Shown here: positions 23,821-35,407 of the stretch, piece after piece
Layout of the letters: every line of letters begins with the position of its first letter
Numbering within the stretch: position 1 is the stretch's first letter
Source: Sequoia sempervirens
Taxonomy: Eukaryota; Streptophyta; Pinopsida; Cupressales; Cupressaceae
Length of the DNA stretch: 64,000 nucleotides
Assembly (NCBI GenBank): GCA_007258455.2
Contig: VDFB02252616.1
Location: 118,394,552-118,458,551 of the forward strand
Direction of reading: 5' to 3'
Notes under the pieces: generated by a model
Seen by the model: only the letters and a program-made list of their open reading frames with translations
What the model was told of the DNA's origin: nothing
Databases searched by the model: none
Program-made: the position numbers and the translations under genes

Positions 23821-24676
23821 AGGCTTCACATCATAACACAGGATGATATTAGGAACCACCACAAATTCATCAATATTAGGCATGCCATCATATTACCAAG
23901 CAAAGATATTGGGATGAGAATGCAATAAGCCAGTGTGTTATTTGGATTCTTTTGAAGAGAGACACTTTCCAATCTTAATTATCTTTTTAGAAGATTTAGG
24001 ATCCATAAAGACGTTAGAAGTATCTCTCATAAGGAGAGTATTACAATCTTCAAGATGAGACATATAAACATTATCATCCATATTAGATAAAAAATCCTTC
24101 TCATTAGAAGTCATAATAAACTCTCCAAAATATACTTGTCTATTTAAGTAATATGGGAATCGTCATTTATGATGATAAGAAGGTAGATTAGAATAGACAC
24201 AAGAATTATTCCAGTGCTTCATCTGAAGAGAAAACATCTAGAGCAACTTTGTTAGAGTCTACCTTACTTTTAATTTATTTAGGATGAATTAATTTAAGAG
24301 GATAAACTTCGATGGAAACTGCGTTCACATTCAACCATGGCTTCACCTTAGACATTTTGGGATGGTACCCAAGTCCAAAATTAGAGTCACATGGATCAAC
24401 CTCTAAGGGGAATTTAATACCTTGTTAATTACACCCACAACCTTTAGCTCCATAGCTGAACTTAGAGAAGACATTAAATCCTGGTTTGTAACTTGACTAC
24501 AATTCTTGAGAAGGAGGATTAGTGTAAAGATAGTACTACATACTATAAGTATCACCTTTCTTTATAGAAGCATAATAATCCTTCTTAGCAAAGGAAAATG
24601 AGATTTTGGTAATGTCTAAGTGGATCAAATGTACTTTCTACTCCCCTATAGAAGATTCAGTGAAGTTCAAGGACCC
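23821..24676 (-). pseudogene. protease-RT linker and RT start of the Tat-like element
   Basis: Near 23830-23930 the minus strand encodes AYCILIPIFAW, TAA, YDGMPNIDEFVVVPNI and a DVKPV end. This is the FAWSYDDMPG...KPVKQ region that begins Tat RTs. The reading frame runs straight into the target duplication and resumes at 18838, which supports an intact pre-insertion frame apart from the TAA. The rest (24000-24676) is a poorly readable linker. Confidence 0.7.
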
Positions 24677-25423
24677 TCAATCATCACCTAGAAATGCATT
24701 CGATTTAGGAGAATAGATAGGAGGAGAGGACTCAGGAATTTTTTCTTCGGTGGGATCTTCTTTAGGGACATCTTCCCAAAGGGTGTCCTTTGTAATAGGT
24801 ATTGTCAGAGTAGATGTCAAAATATTGGAAGATAACGAAGGGATAAAATTCTTAAGAGTAGGTGCAACCAAAGTTTGACTAGTAGTTTCCATCTCATATA
24901 AGTGTAAAACATCAAGGTCAGCCTTGATTGTGAACACCTCATTGTTAGCAACAAAATTCACAGAATGGTGCAAAGTAGAGCTAACTACTCCCAAAACATG
25001 AATCCATAGCATTCCCAAGAGAATATTATATGGTAATGGTCCTAGAATAACATATACCAGGGTGGGAATGATAATGGATCCCAACCTTAAAGGAAATATT
25101 ATTGTGCCTAAGGCTTTTCAACTGGTATTATCAAACCCATGAATATACAAGAAAGTAGCATGGGAAGTTGAATAAACTTTAATTTTAGGTAATAAATCAA
25201 TTCTATATACATTGAGTGTCGACCCAATATCAATGAGTGTACGTTTAATGCCAATATTATTAATGTAAAATATTATCATTAAAGGATCCACTTGCTTTTT
25301 TACTTCCAAGGGTGGGAGTTCATGGAGATGGAATTTAATATTCAGTGAATCTACACAAATATGATCTATCAACACATTAAAATTCATTGGCCTAGCATAA
25401 GAAGGAAAGAGGATCTTTTGCAA
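24677..25423 (-). pseudogene. retropepsin-like protease of the Tat-like element
   Basis: 25423-25118 encodes LPPLEVKKQVDPLMIIFYI, NNIGIKRTLIDIGSTLNVY, where LIDIGST replaces the usual LIDxGSS active-site loop. 25084-24677 encodes LGPLPYNILLGMLWIHVLGVVSSTLHHSVNF, cf. the YNxLLGRPWIHxxxAVPSTxHQ landmark of Tat proteins, here with GMLWIH. A serine/proline/acidic tail follows (EDPTEEKIPESSPPIYSP). One frame break separates the halves. It would mature Gag-Pol. Confidence 0.72.
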
Positions 25424-26049
25424 GGCTTCCTCAAGAATACCCTGGTAAACCAGAGCAATCTAAAGCAAATCCCAAAGTGAGATCTTAGTGGAAGTAACAC
25501 GAAGTTGCTCAAAAATATCATACTCCCCCAGTTGCTTATTTACAGGTCTAGGTGCTTGAGGAAGGCTAGGTTGAGAAGGTGGTAAATAAGTAGGTTGATT
25601 AACATTTTATTGATTCCTTCTAGTATTATAAGTATGGGTACCACTTTATAAGAGGAAGCCTTAGATTACATGAATCTCATGTAAAATTTTAGTGTATCAC
25701 TTTTGATAGGAACCCCATGAATAGAATTAATTCTTGTAGGAGAAGGGATAGCCAGATTCAGATAAATGACTAGTCTCTTAGGCCTTTGATGGGAAACAAA
25801 GACTATGACTAAATTTACGAGCTTCTCAACTTGCGAAGAAGAAGGTTCCAATGAAGAATTTTTCTTAACAAGGTTTTGAGTAGAAGGAGATGTCTCTAAT
25901 AAATCATCTAGGGCATGATCCAACATATAAAAATCCTTCTTGGAAAATGCATCATCAAAAGAATTAAAATTTTCAAGAAATAGATTTAACATGATTTCAT
26001 TCATGTTAGGTTCACCAAAAATGTAAAGGACGGGATTCACTAGACTCAA
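25424..26049 (-). pseudogene. Gag C-terminal region of the Tat-like element
   Basis: Opens with LVNPVLYIFGEPNMNEIML, a NFNSFDDAF segment and an acidic stretch, then INSIHGVPIKSDTLKFYM. After a stop come SSYKVVPILI and YDIFEQLRVTSTKISLWDLL, matching the sequence that precedes protease in Tat elements. The frame starts only about 10 bp from the LTR-like repeat, with no obvious PBS or leader, so the front of the gene is probably deleted. No zinc knuckle seen. Confidence 0.55.
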
Positions 26050-26057
26050 GATGGCAG

Positions 26058-26642
26058 GGTCCTAAGGAGAAAATAGCCCTCAATTACCTCAACTATTATA
26101 GCTCGGGTGACATGATGAATAATAAAGAATGTTTATACAATCTATTTAAATTAACACTAAGTTATAAGTAATAATAATATCAAAATCACTCAATTACAAG
26201 GGTAAATGATAGAATTAAATTCTCTAGTATACAAAAATAGAAAATACAAAAACCAAAGATTGTACCTTTAAGAGGATTAGCTCGCAGACACATATGCCAA
26301 CATGTTGCATGGACGTGTACGCACCATGTTGTCATTTCTAATGAAATAAACAATAAAATTCTAGAATCTAAAATACCCAGTACGTTAAATTTGTTCATCT
26401 GTATACAAACATAACGAGAAAAATTTTGGGGGTTGCTTAGGGGTTTGCCTCAGTCAAATCCCCATTTTGGTATTTTCACCTCCACAGACAGCCAAATAGG
26501 ATTGAGATAGATAAAATACATAAATCAAAGACATGTGATAAAAACAAAACCCACAAAGGAGAACCCCTATCATGAATATAATAGACGTGTGATAGAAGCA
26601 AACCCCACAGGGAGGAGAACTCTTATCATGAATGTAATCAGG
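26058..26642 (-). repeat. 5' LTR of the Tat-like element, truncated
   Basis: Aligns with 10989 to about 11575, including the internal tandem unit with starts at 26537 and 26591. The remaining half expected from the other LTR (about 550 bp) is absent; unrelated sequence begins near 26643. Confidence 0.6.
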
Positions 26643-28559
26643 TGAAATCACAATATGTGTCTCACTTTTTGTCCAAGATGGACATTTACATCAATATTTT
26701 TAACTAAATCTTCATCTTATGAGACCAATAGCAACTAAACCATTAAAAATTTGAAGATGATGTGAACTAGTGATTTGTGCCAATTTGTGTGTAGATTCTA
26801 AATTTTTTTTTTTCAAATTTTCTAAAATAAATCATGAATCTTCAAAAGGTAATTTAGTATAAGAATTGGGAATTTATGTTTCATAGGGAAAGTGTGCCAA
26901 TATGGAAAAGTGTGATACACTAATACAGGCAAGGGAAAGTAGAGGTTTGAGGAAATAGATTTTGAGAAGGTAAACTCTCAAATCTCGATAAGAAAAAGGG
27001 GATGAAGGTGGGGGTTGGGGGAAAAGTATGCCTAAATGAAAAATTACAATATCCTTATGGGGCCAAAGGAATGAGAGAAATGGGAGGAAAGGCATTCCAA
27101 GAAGGGAAACTTTGAAACTCTAACATAAGCACAACCCTTATAAATTTGAACATAAAACCTACACACTTAGAACTTTTGAGACCTTTGTAGCTTCTAACAC
27201 ATGATAGGCATATGGGTGATGATGGAGAACAAAAATATGAAAAATTTGACCAAGGGAGACCCATTATGAGCCAAAATGCACATGAAGGGGGTAAGGATTG
27301 AAGCACAATTGGAAGACTTCAAATTGAGTGCCAACAAAAAATATTCTAATTTTTTTATAGAGGTTATTTATTTATTTGAGTTTTCTTATCTTGATATAGT
27401 TCAATATTATTCACATTTCTTGTATTTGAATTGAAAATCTAAGAATGTATGATAAAAACTTAAAATCAAAGATATTTATTGTATTAATAGTTATGGTTCT
27501 CCAAAAAAAAAAAATTGTGGACTTTAATAGAAATACTATCATAGTATAGTAATATATTAACCACTATTATACCTTTACTCTTTTAGATAAAATGCCCCAA
27601 TAGTTATTTTCCAATGGAAAATTAGTATCTATTATCAAATAAGACAAAGGAAGCCAAAATATATAGGTTTTTGAAGGGAATTCAAGGATGCCTACTAGCT
27701 CACCCTAAGAAACCCAATTAAATTATTGGAGTATAAAAAAATACCTTTTATTATTGAAAATAATAGGGAATGTAATTAACACCCACCATTGAGGATTGGC
27801 CCTTGAGCTCAAAGAGGTACGATTTCAATTAATAATGATGGATAATCATGGCCATTTAAAGGAGGTTTCTATTTCTTGATATAATATTTAAGAATCATTA
27901 GTTTAAGGGTTCAAAAGAGGTGATTTTTCCTCTATACCATGGGGTTAGTTTCTAATTAATTGATTTGTTTAAAGGATCAAAGGTGCTTATGATGAAAGGG
28001 TAAGGGGGTCCATGAAAAGGGGATAAATAAATAGGGGAAGGAAAATAAAAGAGGGGAACAATTAATTTAAAAATAAATGCATGGAGAAGGGGTTAGCATG
28101 ACAATTGAGATCGAGGATTAGACATAAGAAGAAAATAAAGAGGGTCAAAAGAAGAAAATAACACACAAGTTAAAATGTGTGAAAATATATGAAAGAGAAT
28201 TATTGAATATGTAATTTTAGATCTTATATTTTCTCCCACTTTAGTAGGCTTACAAAGTTTCAAAGAAATAATTTATTAAAGTAGAGATATTATTCTTCAA
28301 CCTATCATCTAGATTCTTCATTCTTGTTCATGAACTTATTCCTACAAAGCTATGGTGTAATAAATTGTCATCCTTGATAATTTCACACTAGGTTTAGCTT
28401 CCCCCATGTTCTTGGACCTAATTATGCATTTAATTTTCCCATTTTATAATAATAATTAGAAAATCAAAAGTGGAATTGAAAATAAATATTTAGGATTTAA
28501 TACCAATGTTTAACACCCCAAAATGATAGGTCTAACCACTAACTCATTTGACTGCAAAA
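26643..28559. other. spacer, no gene recognised
   Basis: AT-rich. Near 28230 the plus strand reads TATATTTTCTCCCACTTTAGTAGG, similar to the LTR/polypurine junction at 12130, so a remnant of a related element may lie here. No readable protein. Confidence 0.45.
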
Positions 28560-28720
28560 TTTGACAAAATTTTTTGACCAAATATTTATAATTTGATGTA
28601 TTGTCAGCTGCTTGTGAAATTTGAAGTGTAATTTTTATCCCCGAGGTTCATCGCAATTTTGACAAACCTAGTTTCCGTCGAAATTTAGATGAAGTTTTGT
28701 CGAATTTCGACAACAATGGA
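28560..28720. other. GTCAAA/TCGAC-rich stretch upstream of the CACTA transposase
   Basis: Contains clustered TTTGACAAAATTTTTTGACC, ATTTTGACAAAC, CCGTCGAAATTTAG and TTTGTCGAATTTCGACAAC words. CACTA elements carry arrays of short subterminal motifs that bind their transposase. The style resembles 62124-62530. The exact left terminus (CACTA) was not found. Confidence 0.4.
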
Positions 28721-29295
28721 AAATTAGAAAAAAATGAAATTGTGGCTGACATGAATAAAAGTGAGTTCTCCTATTTATTGCGACAGTGTTTTGCTATACT
28801 TGTGAAAATTTGTAGAGAACTAAGGATGATTATCTTGGGAAAAATAAAAAAAATACAAGAAGATATCGTCAGGTTGAGGGTAGTCATTTTCTTGTTGCAA
28901 AATTAATTTGTGAAGTCATATTTGTACTTCTAGGTTTGAAAATCATATTTTAAAGCAACATCTCATTAGTTTTCATTTTTAGACTTGTGCATTTTGAGAA
29001 TTTCATTTCCATATTTTGTTGTGCAAGTTTAATATTATGATTTTAGGAGTCTAATGCTTGGAAATCATAGTAAAATCAGAATTTAATCAATTTTGGAACT
29101 AGCATTTTAAAGTGTTTTTTGGGTTCATTAACTTCAGACTATCTTCTCTTTTGTAGGGGTGGTTGCATGCCAAATTTTTTTGGTGCAAAATATCAGAATT
29201 ATTAGATTTTGTTACTTGTGTATGAATAAAATTATTAGAGTTTGATTTTGATACTTTTTTAAGATCTAAATATTCAAGCTTGGTAAGGAAAAATC

Positions 29296-29794
29296 ATGTC
29301 AAATAATATTAGTGTAGAAAAAAATGAACAGAAAATTGCTAGAATGTGGGCTAGATTGAAAAGAAAGGGTGATGGGAAATGTTATTGTCCTTGCAATAAT
29401 TGCAAGGGCTTAAAGACGAGAAGAATTTTAATCACAACAGCTGAGAAACATTGTAGGCAGCATGGTCACATTGAAGGGGGGCATGATTATCATCCATTGG
29501 TAAGTTGTTCATTATATGTCTTTATATTGATTCAATTTGTAAATGTTTATATCATTTTAACATTTCTATATATATAAAAACTCACTTGATCATGATCATG
29601 GTTTATTTGTGTCGATCATTATTATAAAGGTGGGGCACCCTAGGGCACAAGATATGGATTATCATGCCCCAGAGAATGTGGTTTTGCAAGCGAAGGAACA
29701 TGGAGTTGTGAATATCGAAGATGAAGTTAATGATCCTATGGAAGAAGATGATCATGTGCCAAAAAACAAAGTTGAAGATGTACAAATACATTGA
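29296..29794 (+). pseudogene. CACTA transposase, N-terminal transposase-associated domain exons
   Basis: The first ATG-containing frame (29296) gives ARMWARLKRKGDGKCYCPCNNCKG, then TTAEKHCRQHGHIEGGHDYHPL. The CPCNNC...HCRQHG cysteine/histidine pattern is the transposase-associated zinc-finger-like domain that precedes tnp2 in plant CACTA elements. A GTAAGT donor at 29500 and an AG at 29628-29629 bound a clean 130-bp intron, and the next exon continues VGHPRAQDMDYHAPENVV and an acidic segment. A frameshift near 29790 connects to the tnp2 part. An N-terminal exon upstream of 29296 cannot be excluded. Confidence 0.7.
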
Positions 29795-31345
29795 TCCATG
29801 ACACATTTAGTGGCACGGCAGATCATGATGATCGATATGAATTTGATGTTCATGATTTACCTGTACTTGAGAAGGTACACAAACCCCTTTATGAAGTCTC
29901 CGAAACAACTCTTCTCTCTGCTATATTGTTGTTGGTGAACTTGAAGGTTATGAATGGTTTATCCAACATAGCAATGTCACGGATGTTAAGGTATGTCATA
30001 TATGTCATCTTTTTTCATCTATTTTAATTGTTGTTAGTTCATCATTAGTAAATAAAGGATGAAATATGTACCATTAATATTCTTTATATTAACAAATTAT
30101 TTTTTGTTGTAGATTGATTGGTGAATTTTTGTTACCACCATCAAATATTTTACCTCGCTCATATCGAGATTTATCTGCCATTATGAAAGATATTGGAATG
30201 GAGTATCAAGCAATAGATGCATGTCCCAATGATCATATTATATATCATAAACAACATGAATTTGCAACAGAATTCCTGGAATGTCATATCAATAGATATC
30301 AAACAGATCAACTAACAAAAAAGGTGTCTGGCAAGGTTCTTCGTTACATTCCCATTATTCCATGTAAGCAACGATTATTTAGGTGTGAAAGCTTAGCGCA
30401 ATTTATGGATTACCATGCACAGAATAGAAGTGGAGATGTCATTCTTCAAATGCATACAAATGGTTCTGCATTTAAGGACATGGAGGAAAAATGGCCACAC
30501 TTTAAAGAAGAACCTCATAATCTTAGGCTTTCATTGGCAGTAGATGGTGTCAATCCATTTGGAGAGCTGAGATCTATTTACTTGTGTGGCCTATTTTTGT
30601 TATCAACAATAACATTCCTCCATGGATGTCAATAAAGAGGGAGCACATAATGTTGGCAATGATTGTTCCAGGTATTTGTTTACATCAATTTTCTTTAACA
30701 TAGTAGCATCTCATTTGTCTTATTTGTTGCATAATGACTTATATTTTTTTTATTTAATAGTCATGTACATTAATTTACATATATTGCAGTAAAATGGTTA
30801 TAATAATTATGTAATGTTTATGTTCATTCAACTAGGTAAGTACCAAGTTAAAGATATGAATATATATATCAAGCCTCTTATCGATGAGTTACTAAAGTTA
30901 TGGAATGGCATCACTATGTATGATGTCTCTAGACCAATAGGACAAAGACAATTTCAATTCCATGCAATGCTTGTATGGAAATTCATGATGCCCCAGGGCT
31001 AACACATTTTTGTGTTATGTTATAACGTTCGACTGCACATTAACGATATTTAATTTTATGAAGTAGATATCATGCATGTTTTTTAAATAATCTATTCATT
31101 ATATATAATTATAAAAATTGACATATTTAATCCAATTATATATGATCTTGTAGATCTTCAAACAAAGGGAAAATTTGCATGTCCAATTTTTGGTCCAAAG
31201 ATGATATCTCATCATTCAACAAGTTTAGGAAAGCAAGTCTTTGATGAGTATAGGCACCTCCTCCATAGAAATCATAAGTATCAAGCTACTGAAAAACGTC
31301 TTTTCAATGGGAAAGAAGAGACTACATAAAAACCACGAAGAATGA
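29791..31345 (+). pseudogene. CACTA transposase, tnp2 catalytic region
   Basis: Reads KPLYEVSETTLLSAILLLVNLKVMNGLSN, intron at 29991-30112 (GTATGT...GTAG), then LLPPSNILPRSYRDL, ACPNDHIIYHKQHEF, KVLRYIPIIPCKQRLFRC, RLSLAVDGVNPFGELRS. These are the ordered landmarks of Transposase family tnp2 (En/Spm TnpD-like), which cuts the element's ends. Later, KDMNIYIKPLIDELLKLW (about 30850) follows another intron and AMLVW continues in a shifted frame as IHDAPGLTHFC. About 31155-31330 gives KGKFACPIFGPK and RHLLHRNHKYQ before a TAA. Frameshifts near 30590 and 30985 plus the TAA show decay. Confidence 0.85.
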
Positions 31346-31522
31346 CACCTCACCTATGGAAGTTAGAATATAATAGAATTAATCATCAAGGTTATACATC
31401 GGATCAAATTGTTTATCTATCATATATGATATGTTTGGAATTTATATTTTTATATTGTGTTTTGTTTGCTCATGTTGTAATTGACAATGATTGTCATTGT
31501 TAATTTGTTTAACTTATATGCT

Positions 31523-32691
31523 TCATGAAGGTCGTCAAGGCATTAATGGTTGGCTTCCATAGGGAATGAAAAGTTATCCTAGACAATTTAGTAGGTTGCC
31601 CTACTATGAGCAACTACAAATTGTCCATTTGTTTGATACAATGCATATCAGAAAGAATATAATAGAAACATTATGGAAAATATTGGATGGAAGGCTTGAT
31701 AAAGAAAAAATTGTCAAAATTTGTAGTGACATTCAAGAAGCCAATCATGCAATGAAAAATATCATTCAATTAAATAGCAATGGAGACCAAATTAATATAA
31801 GCTCCCTTCCTTGGTTATTAACGGAGCAGCAAAGCAATGCTATAAAAGAAGTCATATGAAAAATTCGATTTCCCACAGGATTTGCTGCAAACATAAACAA
31901 TATCATAACAAAGAAAGGTGAATTTGGGTCAGGGATGAAAATGCATTGGCATACCTTCATTAAGGTAATTATTCGTATATTATATATATATTTGTATAAT
32001 GCATGTACTTTTCAGTGTATTATGTTTACTACTTTTGGAAAAATAGTGAAAAGATCATTTTATAATTATTTTAGTCGTTCTACCTCTATCTCTCCCAAAA
32101 AACTTCGAACAATGTCAAGCAAGTTATATATGATCTTAGAAAATACATGAGGTAAGTAGCGATATTTGTTCAATTCATTGTATAGATCTTATAATTTCCA
32201 TTTTTTTACTTGTTATGTAATATATTGTATATTGTTGTTAAATCTTGTTAATATATTTGCACCTTGAATCACTTGTAGATGGTTATCATCTAAAGAAATC
32301 CATAAAAAAGATATAAATTATTGGAAGAGAAAAATTCCTCGTCTAATGTGTGAAATGCAAAATTGTCTACCTTTGACATTTTTCAATGCACAAGAACACT
32401 ACCTCATACACCAAGTTGAGGAGATTGAATTGTGTGGACCTGTACACACAAGGTCAATGTGGATGGTTGAGAGGCACTTGAAATTTTTGAAGGTTTTGGT
32501 TAGAAAAAGAGCACATCCTAAGGGTTCTATGGTTGAGGGATATATGGTATACCAGACCATGGTGTACATTATTGAATATCTTCCTAAGTTTGCAGCAAAG
32601 ATCCATGTCAATTGCATTTGGGATCCCAACTCCATTAACAAATTCGAAGGGGAGTACCTGATGGGGAAAGGTAGACTGAGGAAAGTGAGAG
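31523..32691 (+). pseudogene. CACTA transposase, linker and DUF4218 region
   Basis: GRQGINGWLP, TAG, then SRLPYYEQLQIVHLFDTMHIRKNIIETL, cf. the LPYWxxLxxRHNLDVMHIEKN motif. Then PTGFAANINNI and GSGMKMHWHTFIK; intron from 31965. 32086-32150 gives an ISPKKLRT/KQVIYDLRKYM segment, GTAAGT donor at 32151, and from 32279 LSSKEIHKKDINYWKRKIPRL, FFNAQEHYLIHQVEEIELCGPV, SMWMVERHLKFLKVLVRKRAHPKGSMVEGYM: a good DUF4218 domain. Ends at a GT donor at 32692. One stop and small frameshifts. Confidence 0.82.
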
Positions 32692-33724
32692 GTAATTATA
32701 ATAAATTTTACATTGTTTTTTTATGTATATTGTACTTATTCAATTATTAATCTTCAATATACATCAGTTATAAATTAAAGTCGTACTATACCGTGGTAAT
32801 TAACTAATTGATGTAGACCTGGGAGGCTCAACTCAACCAACCTATCAACCTACCTTTAAGAGGCTTCCAAAAAGTTTAGAATTACCACTTTAAACAATCC
32901 AAACAACTCTCAAAGCATGAAAAACAATAGAAGTCAAATTTCACATGACTCCTTGAATCCTTGTAGTAGTGCAAACCTAGTTTTTCCCAATAACTCAAAA
33001 CTTTCCCAAAACACCAGACAAACCCTTGATGGTTTTAGACACCCATTTTGGTGTTATTAAACATAATTCAAGGGAAATTACAAGTCCTTTGGACCAAATC
33101 ACCAAAATCACCCTTTCTAGGTTGTGTTGATTACGTTGATTAGGCCTATTTTACAAAACAACTAGTCTTTAAACTTGTCATATGCCCATGAAATCTTGGG
33201 GAAGCAATTTTTATGCCTCCAAACCTCCAAATCCACAAAAATATTCCACTTGTATGACCAAATTATTGCCAAACCCAAAAACCCTTGTTTTAGGCCAAAA
33301 TCATGAGGGTTTATTCAATCTCATACTTCCACGACCTCCCAGACCTCAAAAACAACTCAAACACAACCCATTAGGTTTGCACATGGGTAAAAATTCATAA
33401 AATAAAATATCCCATACATATTTTTTTGAAATGTAGGCTTGAACCTCTCATTTCACATGTTTTTCCTCACAAAACTCTTGAGGACAACAACTATACCTTC
33501 TCTATTTCTCATCCTATGAGGGTTTAAAATGATCACTTTATGAATTTTAAAGGCATTTACACCTCAACTACTGAACAACCACCTCTACAACTGACTATTT
33601 AATCTTTTATGATAACATGAAACATAAAACACACTAATTTCAAGGTTGTTAACATCACTATTGAAATGTTTTAATTTTTTGAATTTGTTAACATCATTTG
33701 TGAATTTCATTTTTTTTTTATACA
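32692..33724 (+). other. oversized intron of the CACTA gene, probably carrying an insertion
   Basis: It starts at a GGTAATT donor and ends at ATACAG before VGREWDTLYLYV. Neighbouring introns are 120-250 bp while this is about 1 kb. The piece from about 32815 to 33645 has a different character (C-rich, CCAAA/CTCAAA words). The word GTTAACATCA occurs near both 33648 and 33690, a possible mark of rearrangement. No protein recognised. Confidence 0.5.
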
Positions 33725-34822
33725 GTTGGTCGAGAGTGGGATACACTATATTTGTATGTCACAAACAATCTTCATTGGATGACGGTATGGATTGAACGAT
33801 GTCAACAATCTGGTCGCGCATTAACATGGGAAGGTGTGGCTTCATTAGTTAAAGAAGCTCATCATAATGGAGATTCCAATGTTACACAAAGGGAAATTGA
33901 TTTAGCATATGGTTTAGGAGATAAATAGGTACATATAAATATATTAATCACACATATTATTTAATTATTTTCAATTATATTGATGTATATATATGTTGAG
34001 ATTTTTTTCTTTGCATACATTTGGCCAAGAATAAATATGTTTATAAACTGACGATATTGCAATAATTTTTTCATGTTTGACATATTGCAAGTGAAACACC
34101 ACAAGGCTATGTGATGCAATGGTCATAAATTTCGAATCAAAAATTTGGATGACACAAAGAAAACTTGTGATTCTGGGATAACTGCAGTGTTTCAGATGAC
34201 TAATGTTTCATCTAGAAGCGACATACATCTAGAAGTCTCAGAAAATTGATACTATGGGATTTTGGATGATATACTTGAGTGTGACTTTAAGTCTTTCAAA
34301 TTAGTTTTGTTCATTGTCCTATGATACAGGCTACGATTGAATGAAAATGATCTTGAAAGAATTGTTATTGAACATGATAATGGATTTACCATGGTTAATA
34401 CAAGGTCAATCGAGCGAGCTGGAAATGAGCCCTATGTTCTTCCAAGCCAATGTGAGCAGGTATTTTACTCAGAGGTTCTAGGTAAACCGGGTTGGCCATT
34501 TGTTGTTAGAAATGATCCAAGAATAAGGTCGGTAAAGTATAATGTGATGGAAAAAGAAGATACCGAAGAACTAGAAGATGATGTTAATGATGATCAGGAT
34601 CAACAATTAGTTGATGATGTGCCTAATGAAGATTTTGAAGAGGAGGAACTAGATCATGATGATGAAGGAGTTAATGTTTATGAAGATAATATCCATTTGG
34701 GTGATGACATTATCGAAACTAATATCAATGACGATAATGATGATATGACCAATCCTTACAATGTCGAATCTGGATCGGATGATACATCAGAAAAAGAGTT
34801 TGATGTAGAAGAAGATCAATGA
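33725..34822 (+). pseudogene. CACTA transposase, C-terminal exons with DUF4216-like region and acidic tail
   Basis: 33725-33928 encodes VGREWDTLYLYVTNNLHWMTVW and SGRALTWEGVASLVKEAHHNGDSN, ending in a TAG. From about 34100 a fragmented frame gives YYGILDDILECDFKSFKLVLF, then from 34337 VNTRSIERAGNEPYVLPSQCEQVFYSEV and GWPFVVRNDPRIRSVKY, a DUF4216 pattern seen at the end of plant CACTA transposases. The last 80 residues are extremely acidic (Asp/Glu runs) and end at a TGA at 34820-34822. The acidic tail could be an activation-like or disordered region. Confidence 0.75.
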
Positions 34823-35407
34823 CATTGAAATGTATGAGTTATGTGATTGTATTATCTATTTGATATTCATTTCTTGATAGAATTATATTTGACTTATGTG
34901 GTTACATAATTAATTCATGATGTACTTTTTAATATTTAATTTTAATTTATGATGTTACAACTATTGTAGTTCTCCTAGAAATTTCCATATGATCATAATG
35001 AATAGTGTTTTGGGAAATTTCATGAAAGATGACACATTGATCGTAGTAGTGAAATAATTGCAAAGTCGTTTAGATTTTTTAGACCAATTATCACCCTTCC
35101 TATGCAATGACTTATTTATCCTAAAGAAACTAAGTATATAGTATACAAATAAAACGAACAAACCCACAACTACCCCTATTTTGAAGGAGTTTAATTTTCT
35201 CCCCTTCTTGATCTCCCTAATATTGTGTAATTAATTTTAAGAGACCAAGGGTCATAACCCAACTTTATTCAACCCACTAAATATCTTGGTTAATTAAACT
35301 TGAAAAAAGCAAAAAAAAAAATTGCTACAGTTGGCATTTCATGTGGAATGAAGAGTGGTGACAATAATCTACTTATAGTTTAGTAAAACACTATTTTTAG
35401 AAGGCTT
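34823..35407. other. spacer downstream of the CACTA gene
   Basis: AT-rich 3' flank, no coding signal. No CACTA right terminus could be identified with confidence. Confidence 0.45.

Larger units (their letters stand above)
10989..26642 (-). mobile_element. Ty3/gypsy element, Tat-like, decayed, with a nested insertion
   Basis: On the minus strand, from high to low coordinates: a partial LTR (26058-26642), gag, protease, RT interrupted by another element, RNase H, a second RNase H-like domain, integrase, a long 3' region with an antisense ORF, a polypurine tract and an LTR (10989-12130). The second RNase H domain after a VKGQxxxDxL-type linker and the long 3' region before the LTR are Tat-lineage traits. 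The LTR copies lie 15,069 bp apart in the same orientation. Both coding and LTR regions carry many stops and indels. No obvious PBS was found next to the 5' LTR, where gag follows almost at once, so a deletion there is likely. Confidence 0.65.
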
